Assembly: GCA_963765295.1 (NCBI GenBank)
Contig: CAVXVO010000005.1
Span: forward strand, 744,001 to 808,000
Source: PALSA-612 sp963765295
Lineage (GTDB): Bacteria; Actinomycetota; Thermoleophilia; Gaiellales; Gaiellaceae
Direction of reading: 5' to 3'
Length of the DNA stretch: 64,000 nt
Positions 55,561-63,752 of the stretch are shown here, one piece after another. Each line of letters starts with the position of its first letter. The first letter of the stretch is position 1. Both the position numbers and the translations under genes were made by a program. The notes beneath the pieces are model-generated. The model was not told the origin of the DNA. It worked only from the letters and a program-made list of their open reading frames with translations, and searched no databases.

Positions 55561-56530
55561 AGATGTTGTTCAAGGCGTCCTCGGGCTTCGGGTCGGTGCC
55601 CGCCTTCGCAAACTCGACCGAGGCCTCGACGAGCTCGTCGACCTCGCGCTCGATCGCCTCGCGGTCGTCGTCCGAGAGGTCGAGCTTGGCGAGCACCCTG
55701 TCGAGGGGGTCCTGCGTCTCGCGGAGCTCCTTGACCTCGTCCTTCGGCCGGTAGACCTGGGGATCGCCGACGTAGTGCCCGACGAGGCGGTACGTCTCGC
55801 AGAGCAGGAAGACGGGCCCCTTGCCCGAGCGGGCGTGCTCGAGGGCGCGCCCCGCGGCGCGGAGCACCTCGCCGACGTCCTGGCCGTCGACCGTGATCGA
55901 GTGCATGCCGTACGCGACGGCGCGCTTCGCGAGATCCTCGATCGGGAGCTGCTGAGACGCCGGGGTCGACTCGGCGTAGTGGTTGTTCTCGCAGACGTAG
56001 ACCGCCGGAACCTGCCAGAGCTGCGCGAGGTTCAGCGACTCGTGGAACGTGCCGATGTTCGTGGCCCCGTCGCCGAAGAACGCGATCGCGACGCGCGGCT
56101 CGCGGCGGAGCTTGAATGCGAGCGCCGCGCCGGTGATCGCGGGCAGACCGCCGCCGACGACGGCGTTGGCGCCGAGGAAGCCGATGTCGACGTCGTACAG
56201 GTGCATCGACCCGCCGTAGCCGCGCGAGCAGCCCTCGACCTTTCCGTACAGCTCGGCCATGAGCGCGTTCGGGTGCATCCCGCGCGCGAGCGCGTGCGCG
56301 TGCGCGCGGTGGGTCGAGGCGAACACGTCTCCGTCGGCCATCGCCTGGCAGACGCCGACCGCGACGGCCTCCTGGCCGATCGCGACGTGAAGGAAGCCCG
56401 ACAGCTCGCCGGCGCGGAAACGCTCCTCCACCTTCTCCTCGAACCGGCGAATGAGCAGCATCTCGCGGTAGAAGCCGCGCAGCCGCTCCTGCGAGGCCCC
56501 GCCTCGCCGCTTGGACTCGACCTTCGCCAC
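55553..56530 (-). CDS. 2-oxoacid dehydrogenase E1 alpha subunit
   Basis: 325 residues. Thiamine diphosphate motif from GDGATNIGTFHESLNLAQ to VCENNHYAEST; substrate-side histidines in STHRAHAHALARGMHPN; a phosphorylation-loop-like GSMHLYD. It decarboxylates the oxoacid. Start GTG 56530 lies 7 bp after a TAGACT box. Confidence 0.94.
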   Translation of the reverse strand: MAKVESKRRGGASQERLRGFYREMLLIRRFEEKVEERFRAGELSGFLHVAIGQEAVAVGVCQAMADGDVFASTHRAHAHALARGMHPNALMAELYGKVEGCSRGYGGSMHLYDVDIGFLGANAVVGGGLPAITGAALAFKLRREPRVAIAFFGDGATNIGTFHESLNLAQLWQVPAVYVCENNHYAESTPASQQLPIEDLAKRAVAYGMHSITVDGQDVGEVLRAAGRALEHARSGKGPVFLLCETYRLVGHYVGDPQVYRPKDEVKELRETQDPLDRVLAKLDLSDDDREAIEREVDELVEASVEFAKAGTDPKPEDALNNIYA

Positions 56531-56537
56531 GAGGGTC

Positions 56538-56547
56538 AGTCTATGCT
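56538..56547. promoter_or_regulatory. Overlapping divergent -10 boxes, E1-alpha and 56554 gene
   Basis: AGTCTATGCT contains TAGACT (minus strand, 56538-56543, 7 bp before the E1-alpha GTG) and TATGCT (plus strand, 56542-56547, 6 bp before the ATG at 56554). The two boxes share two bases within a 23-bp gap, so both transcripts are leaderless and cannot initiate at once. Confidence 0.6.
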
Positions 56548-56553
56548 CCGCCC

Positions 56554-57201
56554 ATGGGTCTGGCGACGCAGTGGGAACAGATTTCGACCTCCCTCCCGGA
56601 GGGCTGGGAGCGCGCAGAGCTGCGCCTTCGAATCCCTGACGCGCAGCAGCGCGAGCGGGCGACCGCCCTGCTCGGCCCGCTGATGCCGGGCCGCGTCAGG
56701 GGGGAGGTCTATTTCCACGTCTCGCGCCATGCCGGCGTCGGCCCGCAGGCGGCCCGGCGGCTGCTCGCCAACATCGACGAGGAGCGCATCGAGGGCACGC
56801 TCGTCCTCGCGGGCATCGCCGCCCCGGGGCAGGCAGCACCCGAGGACGCGCCGGGCCGTGCCGCGTTCGTGGCCCAGTGGGACGCGCTCACAGCCGCGCT
56901 GCCCGCCGACTGGAGCGACCTGCTCTGCCGGGTCGAGCTCGCCTCGAGCGACGACCTGCCGCGCGCCGCCCTGCTGTCAGCGCCGCTCAACCCGTCCCGG
57001 CCCGAGCGCGAGGTCGGCTTCGACTTCCGCGCCGCCCACACGACCGGCTACGGCGCGTCGGCCCAGATGGTGCGCCGCTGCCTGGCGCGGTTGGACGAGT
57101 CCGGCATCCCCGGCAGCGTCGTCGTCCTCCGCGCGCTCTCGGACACGCGCCACGTCTCGACGCAGGGGCCGGTCTGGTACGTGGGCGGCAAGGTCCTGTG
57201 A
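56554..57201 (+). CDS. Unknown protein with internal duplication
   Basis: 215 residues made of two alike halves. Half one: WEQISTSLPEGWERAELRLR ... GVGPQAARRLLANIDEERIE ... LVLAG. Half two: WDALTAALPADWSDLLCRVE ... GYGASAQMVRRCLARLDESG ... VVLRA. Each begins with a Trp-helix and ends in a beta strand. No known family recognised; no signal peptide. Its stop overlaps the next start as GTGA. Confidence 0.8.
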   Translation: MGLATQWEQISTSLPEGWERAELRLRIPDAQQRERATALLGPLMPGRVRGEVYFHVSRHAGVGPQAARRLLANIDEERIEGTLVLAGIAAPGQAAPEDAPGRAAFVAQWDALTAALPADWSDLLCRVELASSDDLPRAALLSAPLNPSRPEREVGFDFRAAHTTGYGASAQMVRRCLARLDESGIPGSVVVLRALSDTRHVSTQGPVWYVGGKVL

Positions 57202-57560
57202 GCTCGCCGGGCGGGCCGGATCCGGTTGCCTGGACCGCGCTCGACGAGGGCGCGCTCGTCGTCGCAGCCGACGGGAGCGAGGTCGGACTCCTCAAGGAAG
57301 TGGTGGGCGACGAGGAGGCCGACATCTTCGACGGGCTCGTCCTCGAGCACGCAAAGCACGGCACCAGCCACTACATCCCGTCCGAGCGCGTCAAGGGCAT
57401 CTGGCCCGACCGGGTCGAGACGGACCTGACCCCGGAGGAGGCTGCGAGCCTGCCGGACTACGAGGAGCCCAGCGTCACCACGTGGCACGCCGACACGGGC
57501 GGCGGCTTCGGCTCGCGGATGAAGCGCGCCTGGCACGACCTGTTCGGGCGCCGCACCTAG
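57198..57560 (+). CDS. PRC-barrel-like protein
   Basis: 120 residues from GTG 57198. ALVVAADGSEVGLLKEVVGD and FDGLVLEHAKHGTSHYIPSE have the beta-barrel spacing of PRC domains; the C-terminus (GGGFGSRMKRAWHDLFGRR) is basic and amphipathic, perhaps touching membrane or RNA. Translationally coupled to the duplicated protein. Function unknown. Confidence 0.65.
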   Translation: MSSPGGPDPVAWTALDEGALVVAADGSEVGLLKEVVGDEEADIFDGLVLEHAKHGTSHYIPSERVKGIWPDRVETDLTPEEAASLPDYEEPSVTTWHADTGGGFGSRMKRAWHDLFGRRT

Positions 57561-57572
57561 CGGCGGCCGCGG

Positions 57573-58046
57573 CTAGTCGATCAGACCGGCGAGCTCGCGG
57601 GCCAGCGCCCGGGCATCCGCCGGCGTCTTCGTGATCACCAGCACGGTGTCGTCCCCCGCCACGGTGCCGACGACGAGCCGGTGCTCGATGCGATCGAGCG
57701 CGCGGGCGATGGCGGGCGCCGTTCCCAGCTCGGAGAAGACGACGACGAGGTTCTGCGCCGCGGTCGCGCGCCGCGCGAACTGTCCGAGCACGCCGGCCAG
57801 CCCCTCGCGCGGATCGAGGCGCCGCTGCCGGTGCGGTGCCACGTAGCGCGGCCGTCCGAGGCTGTCCTTGCCCTTCTCGAGCCCGAGCTCGCGGATGTCG
57901 CGCGAGATCGTCGCCTGCGTCACCCGGCAGCCGGCCGCCGCGAGTGCATCCCTGAGCTCGAGCTGGGTGCCGATGCGCTTGCGCGTGACGATGCTGCCGA
58001 TCAGGCGCAATCGCTCACGCTTTCCCAGGTTGCCCTCGAGTTGCAT
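57573..58046 (-). CDS. argR: Arginine repressor
   Basis: 157 residues from ATG 58046. N-terminal winged helix with VTQATISRDIRELGLEKGKD; C-terminal hexamer domain with the arginine-site motif VVGTVAGDDTVLVI. With arginine bound it represses arginine synthesis genes such as argF. An ARG-box-like site lies 5 bp upstream, so it probably represses itself. The frame is open further upstream through the polyproline gene's complement; that is not coding. Confidence 0.95.
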   Translation of the reverse strand: MQLEGNLGKRERLRLIGSIVTRKRIGTQLELRDALAAAGCRVTQATISRDIRELGLEKGKDSLGRPRYVAPHRQRRLDPREGLAGVLGQFARRATAAQNLVVVFSELGTAPAIARALDRIEHRLVVGTVAGDDTVLVITKTPADARALARELAGLID

Positions 58047-58051
58047 ATCTC

Positions 58052-58066
58052 GTGAATGGTATTCAC
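58052..58066. promoter_or_regulatory. ARG-box-like operator before argR
   Basis: GTGAAT-GGT-ATTCAC, perfect 6-bp arms, matching the TGAAT...ATTCA core of ARG boxes but with a 3-bp centre rather than 4. On the minus strand it contains TACCAT as a possible -10, 9 bp before the argR ATG. Confidence 0.7.
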
Positions 58067-58114
58067 ACCTCGGAACGTGGACAGAGATCCGCCCCAAAAT
58101 CCACTTGTGGGCGG

Positions 58115-58155
58115 CCCTCGTAGGAATCGGCGGACGGCGGCGTCGCCCACGAGGG
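58115..58155 (+). promoter_or_regulatory. Stem that reaches the ribosome site of the polyproline gene
   Basis: CCCTCGT (58115-58121) can pair with ACGAGGG (58149-58155), whose last bases belong to the GGGAGGAA ribosome site. Translation could depend on opening this stem. Confidence 0.35.
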
Positions 58156-58162
58156 AGGAACC

Positions 58163-58894
58163 ATGAAGAAGCGTGTCCCGCGGTTGTCGCACCGCCTCTT
58201 GCTCGTCGTCGGAGGTGCGATCGTCCTGCTCGGGCTCGGCTTGAGCGCCTCGTTCGGTCTCGCGAGCTCGGGTGGCCACGCGAGCCCGCAGTACACCTAC
58301 CCGACGAATCCACCGCCGCCTCCGCCGCCACCGCCCCCTCCACCACCACCACCACCGCCACCTCCGCCCCCGCCACCGCCTCCTCCGCCCCCGCCGCCCG
58401 GCTCGCCACCGCCTCCGCCCGCACCGCCGCCTCCGCCGGCACCCCCGCCTCCACCTCCGCCCTCGCCGGCACCGCCGCCCGCACCGGCTCCGGCGCCTCC
58501 GCCCGCCCCCGTGCTGACGCAGGTGAAGCTCCGTGCAGCTCACAACAGGACGCTGAACGCGATCGTCCTGATCAGCCCGGCCGGCCGGACGCTCTACCAC
58601 ATGACCGCCGAGAAAGGGAAGAAGATCCTCTGCACCGGCCAGTGCTCTCAGTTCTGGCCGCCGCTCCTGATCAAGCGCGGCGCCAAGCCGAGCGCCGGGA
58701 CGGGCCTCGACGCGAAGAAGCTCGGGACGATCAAGCGCCCTGACGGGCGGCTGCAGGTCACCTACGCGGGCCTGCCGCTGTACACGTTCGCGAGCGACAA
58801 GCGAGCGGGCGACGTGAAGGGTGAGGGCGTCGAGAAGATCTGGTACGCCGTCGCGCCGACCGGGAAGATCGTCAAGCGGGCAGCCGTGGAGTGA
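58163..58894 (+). CDS. Secreted protein: polyproline stalk plus PF03640-type domain
   Basis: 243 residues. Membrane or signal helix (LLLVVGGAIVLLGLGLSASF), then about 70 residues almost all proline with Ala/Gly/Ser, then a domain with SPAGRTLYHMTAEKGKKILC, CTGQCSQFWPPLL and YAGLPLYTFASDKRAGDVKG. That last pattern is the 'secreted repeat of unknown function' (lipoprotein_15) family. No lipobox cysteine; probably a helix-anchored surface protein with a stiff stalk. Some relatives have been linked to electron transfer or heme, unproven here. Confidence 0.85.
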   Translation: MKKRVPRLSHRLLLVVGGAIVLLGLGLSASFGLASSGGHASPQYTYPTNPPPPPPPPPPPPPPPPPPPPPPPPPPPPPPGSPPPPPAPPPPPAPPPPPPPSPAPPPAPAPAPPPAPVLTQVKLRAAHNRTLNAIVLISPAGRTLYHMTAEKGKKILCTGQCSQFWPPLLIKRGAKPSAGTGLDAKKLGTIKRPDGRLQVTYAGLPLYTFASDKRAGDVKGEGVEKIWYAVAPTGKIVKRAAVE

Positions 58895-60249
58895 GCAGAG
58901 CCGGCTCTCTTCTCGCCGGCGGCTGCCTGATCGCAACCTTGACCGCCGCCGCGCTCGCGGGCTCCGTCGGGCCCGCTGCGGCGGCGGTCGCGTATGCGTG
59001 CTCCGGGAACGCAGCCTCCGACGAGTCGCACCTGCAACCGCTGATCGACGCCGGCGGCACGATCGCGCTCCAGGGGCCGCACGCCTGTGCCGGGAACTAC
59101 CACGCGTTCGGCGTCACGGTGGCGATCTCGGGCGCCGGCCCCGGCGTGACGATGGACGGCCGCGCCACCGGCTCGATCCTCGTCACCGACGACGCAACCG
59201 TCACGCTCTCGAACCTGACGCTCACGAACGGGAACGGCAGCGGCCCGGACGAGCCGGGCGACCCGGCCGGCGCGAACGGCGGGGCCGTCTCGATGACCGA
59301 CTCGACGTTGACGGTCGTCGGCTGCCGGATCGCCGGCAACAACGCCGACGACCAGGGCGGCGGCATCCACGCGGCCGAGAGCACCGTGACCGTGGTCGAC
59401 TCGACCGTGTCCGACAACACCTCCCGCGCCGGCGGCGGCGGCATCGACGCCGACGACGACGTCGACCTGACGGTCAGCGAGTCGACCTTCAGCGGCAACA
59501 CGACCGGCCCGCACGGAGGCGGCATCGAGCTCTTCGACGGCACGCTCACAATCACCGACTCGACGCTCAGCGGCAACAGGCTGACCGACACGACGGATTT
59601 CCGCTCGGGCGGCGGCATCTGGACCGGTCTCTCCGTCGTCGCCGTGGCCCGCTCGACGGTCAGCGGCAACAGCTCGACCGAGTTCGGCGGCGGCATCGGC
59701 TTCAGCGGAGGGCCGGGCTCGAGCCTCTCGCTCGTCGACTCGACCGTGTCGGGCAACCGGGCCACCGTCGGCGGCGGCGGCATCCGAAACGACGCGTATT
59801 ACGGCGACGCGCCACTCGTTGTCGATCACTCGACGATCGCCGGCAACACGGCCGCTCAGGGCGGCGGCATCGACATCTTCGCGGTGAACGGCTTCACGGC
59901 GGCGGTCACGCTCACACGTTCGGCCGTCGCCGGCAACCGGGCCTCGCTCGGCGGCGGGATCGACAGCTTCGTCGACCCGAGCGGCGGCGCCACGAGCATC
60001 TCGGTGGCATCGACGAGGATCGGCCCGCGCCCGCAGCGCGTGAACGACGGCAATCAGGCGTCGTTCGGAGGAGGAATCGCCGCGAACGGCGCCAACGGGC
60101 CGGCCGCGGTCGTCCTCCAGCCGGGAACCCAGCTCGTCGCGAACGTCGCGGCGTTCGACGGCGGCGGCGTCTTCACGAGGAACGGCGCGAAGCTGGTGCT
60201 GTTGCCGGGCGTCCTGATGGCGCTGAACTGGCCCGACAACGTCAACTAG
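58891..60249 (+). CDS. Secreted parallel beta-helix protein
   Basis: 452 residues from GTG 58891, overlapping the previous stop. Signal peptide SLLAGGCLIATLTAAALAGS, then at least nine turns built on the pattern S-T-hydrophobic...SGN...GGGI, e.g. DSTVSDNTSRAGGGGID and STFSGNTTGPHGGGIEL. This is the fold of Pmp/choice-of-anchor beta-helix proteins: surface adhesins or polysaccharide-binding proteins. No catalytic pair is obvious and there is no sorting signal at the C-terminus. Confidence 0.85.
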   Translation: MSRAGSLLAGGCLIATLTAAALAGSVGPAAAAVAYACSGNAASDESHLQPLIDAGGTIALQGPHACAGNYHAFGVTVAISGAGPGVTMDGRATGSILVTDDATVTLSNLTLTNGNGSGPDEPGDPAGANGGAVSMTDSTLTVVGCRIAGNNADDQGGGIHAAESTVTVVDSTVSDNTSRAGGGGIDADDDVDLTVSESTFSGNTTGPHGGGIELFDGTLTITDSTLSGNRLTDTTDFRSGGGIWTGLSVVAVARSTVSGNSSTEFGGGIGFSGGPGSSLSLVDSTVSGNRATVGGGGIRNDAYYGDAPLVVDHSTIAGNTAAQGGGIDIFAVNGFTAAVTLTRSAVAGNRASLGGGIDSFVDPSGGATSISVASTRIGPRPQRVNDGNQASFGGGIAANGANGPAAVVLQPGTQLVANVAAFDGGGVFTRNGAKLVLLPGVLMALNWPDNVN

Positions 60250-62537
60250 GCACGCAGCTCGGCGCCGAAGCGCTCCCGCAGCGCGGCGACGATCTTGCCC
60301 CGCAGCACGGCCGCGTCCTCGTCCGCGAGCGTCCGCTCGGGCGACTGGAAGACGACCGAGAAGGCCAGCGACTTCTTCCCCGGCCCCACCTGCTCGCCGC
60401 GGTAGACGTCGAAGACCCGCATCGTGCGAAGCTCCGGCCCGGCGGCCTCCCGCGCCGCCGCGATCAGCTCGCCGGCCGGCACCGACTCGTCCACCACGAA
60501 CGCGAGGTCCTCCTTCACGGCGGGGAAGGTGATCACGTCCTCGTAGAGGATCCGCTCCGGCACCTGCGCGAACACCTCGGCGAGATCGAGCTCGAACGCC
60601 GACCACTCGCCCTCGAGCAACCGCGGATCGAGCTGCGCCACCCAACCGCCCTGCACCGCCGCGCAGGCGGGCGAGGCCATGAAGGGGTGCGTCGCCGCCT
60701 CGAAGCGCGGCTCCTCCTTCAGCAGCGCAAAGATCTCCTCGACCACACCCTTGGCGCGGAAGAAGCCGCCGCGCACGATCCCGGCGAGCCGCCACGGCTC
60801 GCGCGGCAGCGGCCCGTCGGTCGGGAGATAGACGTGCGCGATCTCGAACAGCGCCACGTCCGGATTGCCGACGTTGACGTTGTGCTGGGCGGCTCGGACG
60901 AGGCCGTGGAGCAGCGTCGTCCGCAGCACGCGCTGCTGCTCCGACAGCGGAACGGGGAGCGCGAGCGCGGCCGGATCCGGGTCGGACGGCTGCAGCGAGT
61001 AGGTGTACGCCTCGACGAACCCGCAGCCGACGAGCAGGTCGGAGACGGCGCGGCGCAGGCGCTGCTCGTGCGTGAGCCGGCCGAACATCTCCGTCCGCTC
61101 CGGCATCGTCGGCGGCACCTCCTCGAGCCGGAAGCGCACCACCTCCTCGACGAGGTCGATCTCCCGCTTGACGTCGCGCGCGCGCCACGCGGGCACCTGC
61201 ACGGCCCAGTCGTCCGCGACCTGGAACCCGAGGCGCTCGAGCCGCCGGCGCTGCTCGTCCGCCGGAACGGGAATGCCGACGACCTGCCCGGCCCGCTCGG
61301 GACGGAGCTGGATGACCGGGCGCTCGGGGAACGGCGCCTTCACGTCCGTCTCGCCCACCCAGCGTGCGCCGCAGAGATCGACGAGGAGCTGCGTCGCGTA
61401 GACGGCGGCCGGCTCGGCCAGCTCGGGCGCCACGCCCTTCTCCCAGCGCGTCTGCGCCTCCGAGCGGACGCGAAGCCGCTCGCCGCTCAGAAGGACGCCG
61501 AGCTGCTCGAAGTTCGCCGCCTCGAGCAGCACCGTCTCGGTCTCGGCCGAGACCTCGGTCTCCTCGCCGCCCATGATCCCGGCGACGGCGACGGGCCGCT
61601 CGGCATCGGCGATCACGAGCTCCTCGGTGGTCAGCTCTCGCTCCGTGCCGTCGAGCGTGCGGATGCGCTCGCCGGCTGTGGCTCGGCGGACGACGATGCG
61701 GCCTTCGGCGAGAGTCGCGTGGTCGAACGCGTGCAACGGGCTGCCGAACGCGAGCATCACGTAGTTCGTCACGTCGACGACGTTCGAGATCGGCCGCATG
61801 CCCGCGCCGAGGAGCCGGGCCTTCAGCCAGAGCGGCGAGTCGCCGACGGTCACCGACCGGAACAGCCGTCCGATGTAGCGCGGGCAGCGCTCGAGGTCGT
61901 CGATGCGGATGTCGACGGGCTCGTCCGCCACGCGCTCGGGGTCGTGGCCGGGCGGCGGCGCCAGGTCGACGTCGAGCAGGGCCGACACTTCGCGCGCGAT
62001 GCCGTACACGGATGTCAGGTCGGGCCGGTTGTAGCCGGTCTCGATCTCGAGCACGACGTCCGCCAGTGGCAGCACGTCCGCGAGCGGCGTTCCCGGCTCG
62101 AGGGCCGCGTCGAGCAGCATGATCCCCGAGTGGTCGGTGCCGAGCTCGACCTCGTCCTCGGCCAGGATCATCCCGTCCGACATTTCCCCGCGCACCTTGC
62201 GCTGCTCGAGCTCGAGCCCGCCCGCGATGCGCGCGCCCGGCAGCGCGACGGCGACGGTGGCGCCGGCGCCGAAGTTCCACGCGCCGCAGACGATCTGGCG
62301 CGCCTCGCCCTCCCCCACGTCGACCTGGCAGAGCTGCAGGCGGTCCGCGTTCGGGTGCTTCGCGGCGTCGAGCACGCGCCCGACGCGGAAGCGGCCGAGA
62401 TTGCCGTTCTCGTCGGGCACGCCACGCGGCACGATCCGGTCGACCTCGCAGCTCGTGAACACGAGCCGGCGACCGAGCTCTTCGACGGGCAGGTCGAACG
62501 CGACGTACTCGCGCAGCCAGGAAACGGGGACTTTCAC
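60246..62537 (-). CDS. pheT: Phenylalanyl-tRNA synthetase beta subunit
   Basis: 763 residues from GTG 62537. Opens KVPVSWLREYVAFDLPVEEL; EMAP-type tRNA-binding domain; AFGSPLHAFDHATLAEGRIV; ETGYNRPDLTSVYGIAREVS; C-terminal anticodon-binding fold ending RGKIVAALRERFGAELRA. Works as an (alpha-beta)2 tetramer with PheS. Convergent with the beta-helix gene; the stop codons overlap by 4 bp. Confidence 0.96.
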   Translation of the reverse strand: MKVPVSWLREYVAFDLPVEELGRRLVFTSCEVDRIVPRGVPDENGNLGRFRVGRVLDAAKHPNADRLQLCQVDVGEGEARQIVCGAWNFGAGATVAVALPGARIAGGLELEQRKVRGEMSDGMILAEDEVELGTDHSGIMLLDAALEPGTPLADVLPLADVVLEIETGYNRPDLTSVYGIAREVSALLDVDLAPPPGHDPERVADEPVDIRIDDLERCPRYIGRLFRSVTVGDSPLWLKARLLGAGMRPISNVVDVTNYVMLAFGSPLHAFDHATLAEGRIVVRRATAGERIRTLDGTERELTTEELVIADAERPVAVAGIMGGEETEVSAETETVLLEAANFEQLGVLLSGERLRVRSEAQTRWEKGVAPELAEPAAVYATQLLVDLCGARWVGETDVKAPFPERPVIQLRPERAGQVVGIPVPADEQRRRLERLGFQVADDWAVQVPAWRARDVKREIDLVEEVVRFRLEEVPPTMPERTEMFGRLTHEQRLRRAVSDLLVGCGFVEAYTYSLQPSDPDPAALALPVPLSEQQRVLRTTLLHGLVRAAQHNVNVGNPDVALFEIAHVYLPTDGPLPREPWRLAGIVRGGFFRAKGVVEEIFALLKEEPRFEAATHPFMASPACAAVQGGWVAQLDPRLLEGEWSAFELDLAEVFAQVPERILYEDVITFPAVKEDLAFVVDESVPAGELIAAAREAAGPELRTMRVFDVYRGEQVGPGKKSLAFSVVFQSPERTLADEDAAVLRGKIVAALRERFGAELRA

Positions 62538-62545
62538 TGCGCCAC

Positions 62546-63571
62546 CTAGAACTGCTCCAGGACGCGCGCGTCGTTCTCCCAGAACAGGCGCAGGTCGGGG
62601 AGGCCGTGGCGGAGCATGGCGATCCGCTCGATGCCGAGCCCGAACGCGAAGCCCGACCACTCGTCCGGGTCGTACCCGACGTTCCGGAACACGTCCGGGT
62701 CGACCCAGCCCGCGCCGCCCATCTCGATCCAGCCGGAGTGCTTGCAGACGGGGCAGCCCTGCGCGTCGCAGATGAAGCAGGTGACGTCGAACTCGACCGA
62801 AGGCTCCGTGAACGGGAAGAAACTCGTCCGCATGCGCACCTCTCGCGCCGGCCCGAACAGCTGCCGGAAGAAGTGGAGCACCGTCCCCTTGAGGTCGGCG
62901 AGCGTGATGTCGCGGTCGACGACGAGCGCCTCGACCTGCAGGAAGGTCGGCGAATGGGTCGCGTCGGGCGTGTCCCGGCGGTAGACGCGGCCGGGCATGA
63001 TCGCGTAGATCGGCGGCTTCCGCGCCTCCATCAACCGGATCTGGTCGGGCGACGTGTGGGTGCGGAGGAGCACGTCGTCGGTGAGATAGAACGTGTCGTT
63101 CGGCGAGCGCGACGGGTGGCCGCGGTCGGTCGTCAGCGCGTCGAAGTTGCTCCACGCGTCGACGACCTCGTCGCCCTCGTACACCTCGTAGCCCATGCCG
63201 AGGAAGATGTCCTCGATCTCGCGGCGGATCTGCGTGAGGAGGTGCAGGCGCCCGCGACGGACAGCCTCGCCCGGCAGGGTGACGTCGACAGCGCTCTCGG
63301 CGTAGACGCGCTCGAGCTCGGCGCGCTCGAGCCTCGCTTGTGTTCGCTCGACTTCGGCTTCCACCCACTCTCGCCCCGCATTGAGCGTCATCCCGGTCTC
63401 TCGATCGCGAACCTCTCGGAGAGCGAGCTTCAATTCGCTCTTGCGACCGAGATAGCGCACGCGCTTCTCTTCGAGCTCGCCGAGGCTCGCCGAGGCCGCG
63501 ATGTCGGCCACCATTTGCTCGAACCGGTCGTTGTCCACGGCGGCGAATGTATCGGCTTTTCGGTCGTTCAC
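62546..63571 (-). CDS. pheS: Phenylalanyl-tRNA synthetase alpha subunit
   Basis: 341 residues. Class II motifs: RRDTPDATHSPTFLQVEALV (motif 2 region), FPFTEPSVEFDVTCF and GFAFGLGIERIAMLRHGLPD (motif 3). A cysteine cluster CFICDAQGCPVCKHSGW may bind zinc. N-terminal coiled coil binds tRNA. A GGAGG site precedes the GTG; upstream is a Phe-codon leader. Confidence 0.96.
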   Translation of the reverse strand: MNDRKADTFAAVDNDRFEQMVADIAASASLGELEEKRVRYLGRKSELKLALREVRDRETGMTLNAGREWVEAEVERTQARLERAELERVYAESAVDVTLPGEAVRRGRLHLLTQIRREIEDIFLGMGYEVYEGDEVVDAWSNFDALTTDRGHPSRSPNDTFYLTDDVLLRTHTSPDQIRLMEARKPPIYAIMPGRVYRRDTPDATHSPTFLQVEALVVDRDITLADLKGTVLHFFRQLFGPAREVRMRTSFFPFTEPSVEFDVTCFICDAQGCPVCKHSGWIEMGGAGWVDPDVFRNVGYDPDEWSGFAFGLGIERIAMLRHGLPDLRLFWENDARVLEQF

Positions 63572-63596
63572 AGGCGTTCCTCCGGCATGGTCAAAG

Positions 63597-63676
63597 GGGG
63601 CGGGATCGCCCCGGCCCGGCCGGTGGATCGGAGAACGCTACGCGCGCAGGCCCCGATCCCCGGACTCGAGCCGGGG
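63597..63676 (-). promoter_or_regulatory. Candidate pheST attenuator RNA
   Basis: Minus-strand RNA. A hairpin inside the leader ORF (63658-63676, CCCCGG / CCGGGG) competes with pairing of GGATCGG (63653-63659) and CCGATCC (63625-63631). A last hairpin at 63597-63612 (GGGGCG / CGCCCC, loop ATCC) is followed by CCTTTG and lies just before the pheS ribosome site, a weak terminator. The exact switch is not resolved. Confidence 0.5.
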
Positions 63677-63712
63677 CCGGGGAAACCGGAACGGAGCACG
63701 CGTGCAGCTCAT
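63638..63712 (-). CDS. Phe-codon leader peptide upstream of pheST
   Basis: 24 codons: MSCTRAPFRFPRPRLESG then DRGLRA and TAG, with Phe at 8 and 10. It ends 66 bp before pheS. Leader-peptide control of pheST is established in E. coli with a different, unrelated peptide. Here the ATG lies 7 bp after a TATGCT box, so the leader ORF would begin at the mRNA 5' end, exactly as for trpS. Confidence 0.7.
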   Translation of the reverse strand: MSCTRAPFRFPRPRLESGDRGLRA

Positions 63713-63719
63713 ACGCCAA

Positions 63720-63725
63720 AGCATA
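63720..63725 (-). promoter_or_regulatory. -10 box of pheST leader (leaderless)
   Basis: TATGCT on the minus strand, 7 bp before the leader ATG. No strong -35 is visible. Confidence 0.6.
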
Positions 63726-63752
63726 GCCGCCGTCTACCGCGAGAATCCAGGC

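Noticed and set aside
58310..58510. C-rich simple repeat as a non-coding satellite.
   Set aside because: It stays in frame within a signal-peptide protein and encodes a polyproline stalk.
58821..62549. A long plus-strand open frame opposite pheT.
   Set aside because: It overlaps the clearly coding polyproline, beta-helix and pheT genes in the wrong frame and shows no motif.
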